Source: Saccharum officinarum (lineage: Eukaryota > Streptophyta > Magnoliopsida > Poales > Poaceae). From it: a DNA stretch of 64,000 nucleotides. The stretch spans positions 2,197,831-2,261,830 of the forward strand of contig CM036231.1 of assembly GCA_020631735.1 (NCBI GenBank). The letters are read 5' to 3'. Below the pieces are notes generated by a model. That model was not told where the DNA came from. It searched no databases and worked only from the letters and a program-made list of their open reading frames with translations. Made by a program: the position numbers and the translations under genes. Positions within the stretch are counted from its first letter, which is position 1; each line of letters opens with the position of its first letter. This document shows positions 37,301 through 49,300 of this stretch, one piece after another.

Positions 37301-40300
37301 ACATATAAGACACTCGGTGTTTACATCATGATAATAATTGATATTGTTTCATTCCAATATGACATAAGAAAATGATTCATACTCACTTCAATGGATTAGC
37401 AAGGACCCTCTGTCCTATTGTCACAAAGCTGGTTTCCTGGTTGCTCATAAACCATGCAAGTGACGACACACTACAATCCACAGTTATAAAAAATTAGTTG
37501 CTGATGTGGAAATTATGATGAAGAAAACACAATGATAACCGCAAAGTTTCAACCTACCCTCCAGTAAATATATGCTCACGCACTCCAAGAATTGTGGGTT
37601 GACGGACACCATGGTTTTCATTAAACTCTTCCAGCAAATTTCGCATTTTCAAAGCCTCCTCCAAATAGTTGTCCTGAAGATAATTCATAAATACAACACA
37701 TATTGCAACATATATCATGACTTGTACCATAGCCACTCAATTCACCTGATTCATGTCGATAGTTTGGAGCGCTTCACCCCGTGTAAAAATGATTGCATGA
37801 TTTTGATTTTCTGGTTTGCCTTCACCTAATTTTGCTGGTCCTGGCAGTTTTATACGGTATATTTCCTTCACAGATACAAAGTGTAAGCATTATTGAAGTT
37901 GACACCATAGGTTTTGAATGGTGGAAAAGGACTTGTACTCGTGGTTAAGCTCACCTGATCATGATTGTCGAGAGCTTTTACTAGAACTGAATAAAAGACC
38001 TTCTGCACCTTGTCACCTTCTCTCTCTTCTACTTCATCAATGTATGCCACACGCAGACCAGGGTAACTGTAGTTTCAAATTGAAATTACCTCAAAGTGAT
38101 TAGTTTTTTTTTTGGGAGACTTCACTATAATTCAATGTTAACTACTGAAATAAAAAAAAAACAACCGAAGTAGTCTCCTTAAATTGGGAAAAAACATCTT
38201 GGATATATCATATCTAGTGATTGGCAAAATGATCTAATTCTTATTTCTTTCTCAGAACAAACGACTTACTTCACCATCAAGTTCAAGATATCTGTTGCAC
38301 GTCGATCACCAGATTGTTTCTGATTTCCATATATCTGGCAAGTAGCAACATATGTAAATTTCATGTCTGCTACAGCCTCGAGCTGAGAGGACAAAGATCT
38401 TTGGCTTTTCTTCTCCTCCTCTGCTGGATCTGCAACTGCTTTATACCCTTCCAATATCTCTGCAAGAAATACAGAGCACAGATCAGTAGCATTTTTTTAA
38501 GGCACTAAAAAATGCACCACCTGGAATTTGAACAAGCTTACCAGATTCAGAAGCCATGTCAAGGAACGCTTGAAGCTTCAAAGCCCTCCTATAGTACATC
38601 ATGCCTCTAACTACTCGCATATTAAAAGAAAAACATATATCTGGTAGTTAGCCAAGTCATCCTTATTAGATAAGATAAGGCAGATGATGATCAAATTACC
38701 TGTTCTACAGAGTGTCTGCCCTCTAAGAGAAGCCCAATGACGAAGTTGTAGGACATTTTCCTCGTTTCCCCATACTTCACTTTCTCTTTTGCAATTAATT
38801 CTTTCCATGAAATTGTTCCATTCATCTACATCAGGAATCAGGATAAAAAAGTGGGGAAATTGGTAACACAATAATAAATAATTGAAGCATTAAGATTGAA
38901 GGGAAACCAAAGAGAAATGGAACCTGGATAGATCTTTTGTAGGTAGAATATAATTGATACACCATCTTCATTCTCCAGATCAAGATCACTTTTCGAATAT
39001 ACAGTTTCCTCACTATAGTAAGGAGTCATAACACTGCCAGGTGCATAGAGTGACATAGAATTATGTAGAGTTCAATCTTTTGCACTGAAATTCTTATTAC
39101 AGAGTACACTTAAACCTAACAGGGTTAAGAGATGTTGTCATGGTGAATTTATACTTTTTCTGGATATAAAACGTTTAACTGCCACATGTACAACATGGTT
39201 GGTAGAGAAAATCAGAAAAGTTTTTTATGTACTAGATTGCATCTGAAAAAACCATTTGTGTTTCTTCTGTGTTGTTCAAGGAAAAAAAACATTTGTGTTT
39301 CTTCAAACAGAAAAGCGTACACTTTTGGTCAACACAAGAATAAAAATGGGATCAGGGTTTGGTAATGGTATTTATATTTCTCACATTGGCTATTTGGCTT
39401 GTCCCTTTTCTGGACAGTATACTCTGTTCTACTTGAAATGAATCAACAATAGCCAAATTCCAGCCATTGGTTTAAATAACACATATGAAGTAACTTCTAA
39501 AAACAGACAGAAGAGTAACTTCTGTTCTAGTAAAACATCACAACTCAGCCATCAGGTCTGAAGTCAGGACTGTCTGAATCAAGCCAGAGCAAAATTGGCA
39601 ACAGATGTAAAACTCACAGGACTTTAAGAATGTTTCAGAAGCAAACCAGCGCCATTATGACATCACCAGAGGATTTATGGTCAAATAATTGATAACTTTG
39701 TACAATGGCCATTGTCTGGTTTGTTTCACAAAAACTTTTGATGTGGGGATCTCCCCACAGTTCATTTGTCAAAAAAAGGGTCACCCGCCTCAAATCCAAT
39801 ATCCACAGTAACTTGTGCATAGTCCTAATGTAGTTTTTTTTCTCTTTATTTGAGGGCACACAGTTTGAGATTCAAGTTCATTCCAAAAGTATTCATGTAA
39901 ACTTGTGAACAACAGATCATCATGATTTTCAATTTTTCATTTTAGGGAATACTAAGCAGAGGTGGGAACATACTAGGATTCAATCAAAATATTTGAAAGA
40001 CAGGAAAAATATCAAGGTTACAGGGATAGAATACCAGCTAGTTAACGCCTAATTGTCCTCATTAATTAAATCAAAATAGTTTAAATGCATAATAAGTTTT
40101 AGTTTTCTCATTTTTTAAAGAAATTCTTGAATAGGATCTTCTTGCAGCGAGTCAAGAGAAACAGAAGAATTAAACTGCGCTATCATTAGACACTACCAAA
40201 TTTGCAATAATGTGAACAAGTTGCTATATGAGAATAACCTGAATGAGAGCATTTTGCGTACTCTAGGTGCACGTGGCATGTCCATGAATAGTGAATTAGT

Positions 40301-43300
40301 GAAAAATGCTATTCTTCGACGAGCTTCTAAATTTGTTGGGACGTCCATTGCAGATTCTTTCACAGTCAAAAGAAGGTACAGTCGCTTAATCTGTAGACAA
40401 TTGGAGCTTGTGAACACTGTTATACGAGACAATATACTCTAAGATGCATGCTTGGTAATAAAGGCAATCAACAATTTGCTTATATAACCTGTTCTTCCCA
40501 CTGTGCTGAAACCGGAGGAGGGAAAACAATTGCAGGCTTTGTACCAGAGCCCGCAAAAAGCTGTCTTCTCGGAACTGAATCCTTGTTACCGTGACCAAAC
40601 TCAGCCAGCTCTCTGAAAATGATAAAAGGCAACAATAATTAGTTTCCTATTCACATGAAGATGTGTATATAATTATCAGGAGCTCAACAAAGAACCTAAT
40701 CTCATTAACCATCATATCTCTTGTTATCACTTCTAACATGTCTTGAAGCAACAGCACCACATTATCAAACTTTGAGGCATCTCTTTCTTTCTGCAGGTGG
40801 CCGTGTAATGTTAGCACCACATTATCAAGCCTCTAACATGTCTGTCTTAAAAAGTTGAAACATTGAAATTGCCAAATAGGAGAACATTGAGTAAAGTAGT
40901 AAAATTGCATTACCAAGGTAGATACAAGCTCTACAAATTTCTTGCAAAGAACTGGGAGTGCGCTCATTCTAAAGTTGGCAAGGAACGTATTCTTTCCAAT
41001 ATTAGCTTCTATTTCTTTGATTATAATACCAATAATCCTGTTGATGTTAATGAACAAACATTCCAAAAGAGGATCAGCAACTGAACATGGAGTTCAAAGA
41101 CATAAGTGCACAAACAGCCATGCAGTTGAAGAAGCCAAACACATATGCCTTCAGTACCATTTAGGTTATGTATTTAAAAACAGCTAAAGCTTAATAACTA
41201 GAATCATTCCTTTATACTATACATCTATGGTGGTGCTTGTCTGTCCTCCCTGGTTCATTTTGGAATAGTTAGTTCCTGAATATTGAAATATGAATATGTG
41301 CATCCATATGCAAATCAGCAAATGTTGGATTCAATATTCTTAGTATAGGATTTGTAACCTTGGCTCAGTGGCTCACACATGCCTAATTACATAGAGTAAT
41401 GTAAAGCTCATATTTTGATATTGATTCTGGAATCATTAGTAAGAGTGAAAATAATTCAGTCCAAGATACTGGTTATATGACCGGAGGCTTGTTTTTTAAC
41501 GCAATGGTAGGAGCTCTGCCTTTCAATTAAGAAGGAAGCAAAAGAGAGAGAATTACAGGAGTGACAAAGGGGCACACATGACAGGCTCCCCCAACCTGCC
41601 AGAACACATTCCTTACTTAATTGAGCGGCAGAGCTCCTGCCTTTTTCTTAAAAAAAAACTGCCAGAACACAAGAGACACAGAGTGCCCAAGAGCCAAAAG
41701 AAGGCTTCTAGGGAATTTTATCTCCTACAAAGGAACAAGTATATTTGGCTTAGTATGTTGCCAATATTTAGCTACTAGGGAACATGTCAATTAATTTATT
41801 ATAAATTGCCTCCAGATAAGCACCTTTGGAACTGATGCTTGTTGTTAGAGAGTGAGATTCTATTGATTTGGGTTAACCCTAGAAGGGTAGCTATATAGGT
41901 AACCATACATGGGCCATATGGGCCTAGCCTCATGGGCCTAATACACTCACATTCCAACACCCCCCGCAGTCTGAACTACCGGCGCAGCGGAGTTCGAGGC
42001 TGAACAAGAAAGAAAGAAGAAAGAACACACACACGTCCCCCCCACACAGACGCAATTAGCCACTGGTGACGGTGAGGCTGGAGCGAAACTCGGTGAAGGT
42101 CGAGGACGGGAGGCCTTTGGTGAAGATGTCTGCGAACTGGGAGGTGGTCGGGACGTGAAGGACCCGGACGTCGCCGATGGCCACACGGTCACGGACGAAG
42201 TGTAGGTCGATCTCCACATGCTTCATCCGCTGGTGCTGCACGGGGTTGGAGAGGTAGACCGCACTGACGTTGTCGCAGTAGACGAGTGTGCTCCTGGTGA
42301 GAGGGCGGTGAAGCTCAGCCAGGAGCTGGCGGAGCCAGGCGGCCTTGGCCACGCTGTTGGCAACGGCACGGTACTCCGCCTCGGCACTGGAGCGTGAGAC
42401 CACCGGCTGTCGCTTGGACGACCAAGAGACAAGGTTGCCGCCGAGGAAGACAGCGTAGCCGGAGGTGGACCTGCGCGTGTCCGGGCAGCCCGCCCAGTCA
42501 GCGTCGGTGTAGACAACCAGCTCGACAGTGGAGGACCGGCCGAGGAGCATCCCGTAGCCTAGGGTGCCACGGAGGTAGCGGAGAAGCCGCTTCATAGCAG
42601 CCAGGTGGGGCTCCCGCGGAGCATGCATGTAGAGGCAGAGCTGTTGTACAGCATAAGTGATGTCCGGTCGTGTGAAGGTGAGGTACTGGAGTGCGCTAGC
42701 AAGACTCCGGTACGCGGTAGAGTCCGCTGGTCCAAGCATCGGACCCCTAGCCTCTGACAGCTTCCCCTAGGTGTCAACCGGGGTAGTGCATGACTTGCAG
42801 TCAGTCATCCTTGCTCGCTCCAAAATGTCACAAGTGAACTGCCGCTGGTGGAGGAACAGACCTGAAGGTCGGGGCTCAACAGTTACGCCGAGGAAGTGGT
42901 GGAGCACCCCAAGATCCTTCATAGCAAATTCCTTCTGGAGAGAAGCAATGATGCGGTGGAGCAGAGACTCGCTGGAGGCGGTGAGAACAATGTCATCCAC
43001 ATACAGGAGCAGATAAGCAGTCTCACCCTCATAGTGGTATATGAACAGGGAGGTTTCAGACTTGGCCTCCGTGAACCCAAGAGTCTGCAGGAAGGTAGCG
43101 AATCGAGAGTACCAAGCCCGGGGTGCCTGCTTGAGCCCGTAGAGAGATTTGTTGAGCCGGCAGACCAAGTTAGGACGAGAAGAATCCACGAAACCGGCCG
43201 GCTGACTGCAGTAGACCGTCTCAGTCAGAGTGCCATGGAGGAAGGCATTCTTGACATCCAGCTGATGTACAGGCCAGGAGCGCTCGAGAGCCAGTGAGAG

Positions 43301-46300
43301 GACAGTGCGGACTGTAGCTGGCTTCACCACTAGACTGAAGGTCTCATCATAGTCAATGTCGGGCCGCTGGGTGAAGCCACGGAGGACCCAGCGAGCCTTG
43401 TAGCGCTCCAAGAAACCATCAGCACGCCTCTTGTGCGTCCAGATCCACTTGCCGGTGACAATGTTGGAGCCCGGCGGTCGGGGCACGAGGTCCCATGTGT
43501 GGTTGGCGTGGAGGGCCGCGTACTCCTCTTCCATCGCGCGGCGCCAGTGAGGATCCGCCAAAGCCGTGCGGACGGAAGAGGGTACAGAAGAGATCCCCGG
43601 CTCGCAGGCGGCGGCGGTGAGGGCCTGCGGGCGAGACGCCTGCCTCGTCACCATCGGGTGAATGTGACGAGAGTCTCGGTGAAGAAGAGGCGGATGGTAC
43701 ACAGGCGTGTCGGCGCGAGACCGCGGCGGGGCCGACGGAGAACACACTGGTGGCGAAGGCGACGACGCTGGAGCCGGCTCCCGCCGCCGCTGGTAGACGA
43801 TGCCGAAACGCCCTGGAGGAGGTGGTGGCGTACCCGGCTCCTGGCGGCGCTGGTAGACGAGGCCGAAGCGCCCGGAAGGAGGTGGGGTCGGGGCGCTCGG
43901 TCCCACGATCGGAACGTCAGCGTCAGGTACAACGGGAGGCAACGAAGCCACAGGGAGCAAAGGTGGAAGCTCCGGTGCGGTCTCGGGCGTAGCAGGTACT
44001 GGAGGAAAGTCCTGGTGCGAGGCCGGCAGGGGCGAGGTGGTACTACCAGGAGGTCGCGCCAGAGTAGTACCTGCAGGGTAGAGGAAGAAGGGTGGCGGAA
44101 TCACCGGGTCAGTGGGAAAAAAGGAAGCCTCAGCAGGGTCAGCAGGAGGTGTGGAGATAGAGGTGGTGAAGTAAGGAAATGCCGACTCATCAAACACGAC
44201 ATGGCGAGAGATGAGGACACGGCGAGAGAAAAGGTCGAAGCATCGGTAACCCTTGTGATCCGGAGAGTATCCGAGGAAAACACAGAGGGTCGACCGGGGG
44301 GGCCAGTTTATGAGGAGCGGTGGCGGCGGTGTTAGGGTAACACGTACACCCGAAGACTCGAAGGTGGTAGTAGCGAGGAGGGGTGCCGAAATGAGCGTGG
44401 TAAGGTGTGGGAGCCGGGCAGGCAGTAGAAGGAAGACGGTTAAGGAGATAGGTGGATGTGTGCAGACACTCAGCCCAGAAGCGAGCGGGAAAGGATGCTT
44501 GGAGCAGAAGGGTGCGCATGGTGTCATTGGTTGTGCGGATCATATGCTCTGCCTTGCCGTTCTGAGATGAGGTATACGGACAAGACATGCGCAGCTGGAC
44601 ACCGTGAGAAAGGAAGAAGACACGTGAGGTTGAGTTATCGAACTCACGGCCATTGTCGCACTGGACAGCCTTGATGGTGAGGCCGAACTGAGTGGATACC
44701 CAAGCGAAGAAGTGGCTGAGAGTTAGGAACGCCTTACACTTGGCACGCAGGGGGAAAGTCCAGGAGTAATGGGAGAAATCATCGACCACCACCAAGTAGT
44801 ACTTATAGCCAGACATGCTGAGAACAGGGGAAGTCCACAAGTCGCAATGGATAAGAGCAAACACACAAGTGCCATGTGAGGAAGAAGACTGAAAGGGAAG
44901 ACGAACGTGACGGCCCAGCTAGCACGCATGGCACAAGTGTTCATCGTGAGCCCGAGGACACCGAATGTCTGAACTACGACTGAGCTGCATGAGGGCATCC
45001 CTGCCAGGATGGCCGAGGCGGCGGTGCCAAGTAGTGAGGAAAGTAGTAGCGGCGAAAGCGGCTGAGGAGATGGGAGGCAAAGAAGGTGAAACAGACGCCG
45101 GAAACTGAAGTGTGTAGAGGGGTCCAGTGCTGTCACACCGGAGCAGAGGACACCGGGAGGCCAAATCCCGCACGGTGAGACCAGATGGGTCAAACTCAAC
45201 CGATCAAGAGTTGTCAGTTATGAAACGACGAATAGAGAGAAGGTTATGAACCATACCGGGAGCCACAAGAACATCAGGGATATGAAAGGAGCCGTGGGAA
45301 CTGGCAGTGCCCACGGAGGAGACAGGAATGCAAGTGCCATTGGCGACCATAATGGAAGAGGGACAGGAAAGGTGGGGAGTGGGGAGGACGAAGAGAAGAA
45401 AGTAGACTCGCATCGGGCGTGGTGGAAAGTGCCGCCCGAGTCGGCGATCCAATCAGGACTGGCTGATCGCAGCCCTGCGGCAGGAGGAACTGCGGGCGGA
45501 GGGCTGGCGGTGGTGCTGAAGGAGTAGGCCAAGGCAGCTGGGTCCCAACCGACAAGCCCGGGCGATGTGGGGTGAGACATTGGAGGAGCAGCAGTGAGCA
45601 TGGCCGCCGACGGGCGAAGCTCACTCCGTGGAAGCACTGACGACTGTGAGGCATGGAGGTGGAGTGGCTCCGTCTTGGCGGGCGCACGGACCCGCGCCTC
45701 GGTAGCCGCGCCCGACGGCAGTAGGAGGGCATTGGCGGCGCCTGGGAGATGGCCCGGCTGCGGCGGAGGGTAGGGAGCCGACGAGGTCCTACGCACGAGG
45801 CGGCGCCGACACGTGGCACGAGAGGCAGCGGCGGTGGTGCCGGTGCTGCGCACGCCCGCATGCCAGTCAGCCGCGGCCAGGCCTGCAGGGGCAGGAGCTG
45901 CCAAGCCCGCAGGGGCAGCGGCACCCAGAGCAGCAGGGGCAGCGGCGCCCAGAGCAGCAGGGGCAGGGCCGCTTCAGGATGGGCAGCGGCTGCGCCCACA
46001 GCGCCAGCAGCAGCGGCGGGAAGGGCTGCGGCGGTGGTGCCGCCCGCGGCGGCCACCACCGTTGCCCCCCCCGGTGTCCGCCTGGACGGGTGTGGCCGCG
46101 CCTGGAGCGCCGGTTCCCGCAGCGCTGGCCAGCGCGGTTCCCACCGGCAGGGGAGGAGGAGGCGCGTGGCCCTGTGGTGGCGGTGGGGAAGCAGACGCGG
46201 CTGAGGCGCTGGCACCAGCAGCGCCAAGCAGGGGCGCGGCGGCCGGACCAGGAGGCACGGCGGCGGCGGACCAGGAAGCAGGGGCTGGGGCTGGAGAACG

Positions 46301-49300
46301 AGTGACCTGCGCCCAGGAAGGAGAGGAGAGGGGAGGGAAAGAGGTAAAGGAAGAGGGAGGGGGAGGAGGGCGGCCAGCCATGGCCACCGGCGGTAGGGGA
46401 GCCGGCGGCTGCAGGTGGCGGCGGCGGGTGGAAGAGAGGAGAACTAGGCTGCTGATACCATGTTAGAGAGTGAGATTCTATTGATTTGGGCTAACTCTAA
46501 AAGGGTAACTATATAGGTAACCATACATGGGCCACATGGGCTTAGCCTTATGGGCCTAATACACTCACATTCCAACACTTGTGACAGGCATGGTTTTGCA
46601 GACAAAAAGAGTTCAAATTTTTCTACCACATTTACTTAGCTGGCTTCACATTTACCATTTCTTAAGTTTTTTTCATGATTGTTCTCTTGTAGAACTTATT
46701 TTGTGTTCGATCTTAACCTTTGTGCCGCTAGTCCATTCTCCTAATACAAATGGTTTTTATGGCATGTCTAAATGAGCATAGTAGTATCATTAGAAATAAA
46801 AGGCTAACAAATACATATAGTGACATTGTTGAAGGAAAAGGTGCCTAGCACCACCTCATTTCTTAGTCTCATATGGAAGTGCTTATTTCCTAGAGCACTA
46901 CAGTGGAAGCAAGTTACAGTTTTACAGAAGAATTTCGTGTGACAATGTTAACTCCTTTCGTCGTGAATAAATATTTGAATAGTATGAAAGAATTTGTTAA
47001 AACAAACAGCATGAAAAGAGTGGAAAATGTTGGAAGATACCTTTTTTCATTTTCTCCAACCACCAATAAATTAAGAATAAGTTTGAATGACTCATAACAT
47101 TCCAGTACAGCACATTTCATGTACTCATCAGCACATATACGTTTCCAAAGATCTGAATCTCTAGGTCTAAATTGTGCTGCCATGTCTAAAGCTATAGGTA
47201 TCTGCATCAAACAGAATAAATTGCTATCATATATATTATTAAAAATATGCAAACAAGTTACAAATCTATTTTGCCAAACCTTGCTAGCAAGCAAGAACAG
47301 CGGCCACTGCATCAATTTGAGGCTGGGGTCTGACGAATAAGGAACCACTAGCAAGTCCATCTCCCTATGCATCAAAAGGTTCTCAGCTGCACTGCAACAA
47401 TAATATCTTCTTACTAAACATGAGGTAAGTGCCTCACCTATCACTTATAAGATCTTCTTCCCGGAAACTGCATATTACTTCATTCCACAATTGAGCAAAC
47501 TTGGCGGCTTCAGTTCTCTTGTTGGGAGAAACCTGTATGTTCAATAACTTATAATAAGGAGTTACCTTAGTTTATTAGGGGAATCATGCTGAAAAATTCA
47601 GTCATTTGAAACCTCAGCAAAGCGCTTTGAGAGTGAAAAGCGCCTGTTTCTGCTTTTATCTGAAGGCACCAAATACGTGTTGAAGGCTCCAGGCAAAGAA
47701 TGGAATCGTGATCTCAGCATTCCCAATGTTCGTATCTAATGCAGATAAATTAACAGCTCATTTAGAAAGTAGATTGGGTATTATTCAACTGTTAAATGGT
47801 ATACACATGTCTAACTATTACAGAAGGCCAATAACTTTTTTTAAAATGAAAATGATAACATTGATAGAAATGTGGCAACAGTTAAAGGAGTGAATCAGAT
47901 CGTGCGTGCAACAAGCCAACAGAATAAGTCTCTGTGCTGAACTTTATTAATACAATATGAATAGAGTATATGTCATTAAATAAAACAACAAAAACCTTGA
48001 AAATTGATCATAAAAGAAATAAAGAGAACAGTAAGCCAGAAAACACATCCTTACAAACATAAAATGCCTTGTGAAATTCAATTGAATTTTAAGGCCGCAG
48101 AAGCATTTCAACTGTTAGGACATTTCAGTAAGATTTTTCCATACAGAACATGTTTTGCATAAAACTTTGTTATATTGTATACAAATTCTTTCATTTGTAA
48201 AGTTAAAGCTTATTGGCTTATGCAACTCCCTGTGACTTTAATTTATTCAGTTACCCACTTAATACAGAAGTCATTGCAAAAAAAAAAGGTAATCAAACTC
48301 TCTACACATTTTAATGCTCGACAAGTAACATAGACTAATTTTGGTTCATTATTACCTCCCCAAGTCGCCCAAGTGCTCCAGTCATGCCACCAAATATTGT
48401 AGAGAAGATGGCGTACCAAATCTGTGTATCCATTAAATACACCTGCAATAATTAAAGGCAACAAAAATGAATATTAGAGTTATAGTTCATGTTTCAAATC
48501 AAAGGAGAAGAATAAGACAAATATTACTAGCCAGATAATATATACAAGTCGGGTAAGTAAATCAAAGGCTATGAATAAGATGATAAGTAAATCAAAGGTG
48601 ATGACTAAGATGATATTACTAGACAGATAATATTTAATATAAGTTGGGTAAGTACATACCAGTAGAACAGGAGCCCAGAGCGACATGATGGCACCAATAT
48701 TATAGGATGCTGCAAAGGTAATAGTTTTATATTATATAAAGGAAAGGATTCCCTCAATGAAGACCCTACCCAAAAAATAACGAATGAATGAAGGAAATAA
48801 TCAATTACCATTTGGAAAAAATTCATGCCACTCATATTTAATATTATGGACACCCATTACGTCCTTTGTTGGTTTTATCAGAGGTTGAATCTGCAAATTA
48901 AGATGAGTTTTAGATCCAGCACATAAAAGAATCATTGCAAAACATCTAAATATAGAACTTACTTGGACAAAGTAGCTGAACGAAAATTTGGAGCACAACA
49001 GCAAAATCCAAAAAAATGTATACCTTTGAATTGAACAGAGGAGAATAAGCATCCCATGAGAGAAGACTAGTAATAATAAACAAATATTGAAAATAAACAA
49101 AGAGTATGTTAACTTACTTAAAAAGTGAAACCTGGCTTTCGTGCATTCCACGCCCAACGTAAATTCGTTTCTGCAATTTTTTGTGCAATTAGGATGGTAT
49201 ACAAATGTATGGAACAAGAAATGGTGCACGGAATTATTTTTATGCAGCAAAACCAAGGAGAAATCTCCGAAACAGACTTTCTAAAGAAATCTCCAAAAGC

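Larger units (their letters stand above)
41843..46577 (-). mobile_element. Short-LTR Copia retrotransposon in CalS5 intron 24, gag-deficient
   Basis: 4,735-bp element in the same orientation as CalS5, with a 5-bp target duplication CTTGT (41838-41842 and 46578-46582). Both LTRs are 117 bp (41843-41959 and 46461-46577). On the minus strand TGGTATCAGCAG follows the 5' LTR and a GCGGGGGG tract precedes the 3' LTR. LTR ends and the Pol protein are clearly related to the intron-36 element. It is about 940 bp shorter, and the difference falls in gag. Pol carries stops and a frameshift (separate entry). Confidence 0.92.

Noticed and set aside
43433..46466. Plus-strand frames of 150-300 codons across the intron-24 Copia
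   Set aside because: Antisense shadows of Pol and of the Ala/Pro-rich gag leader.
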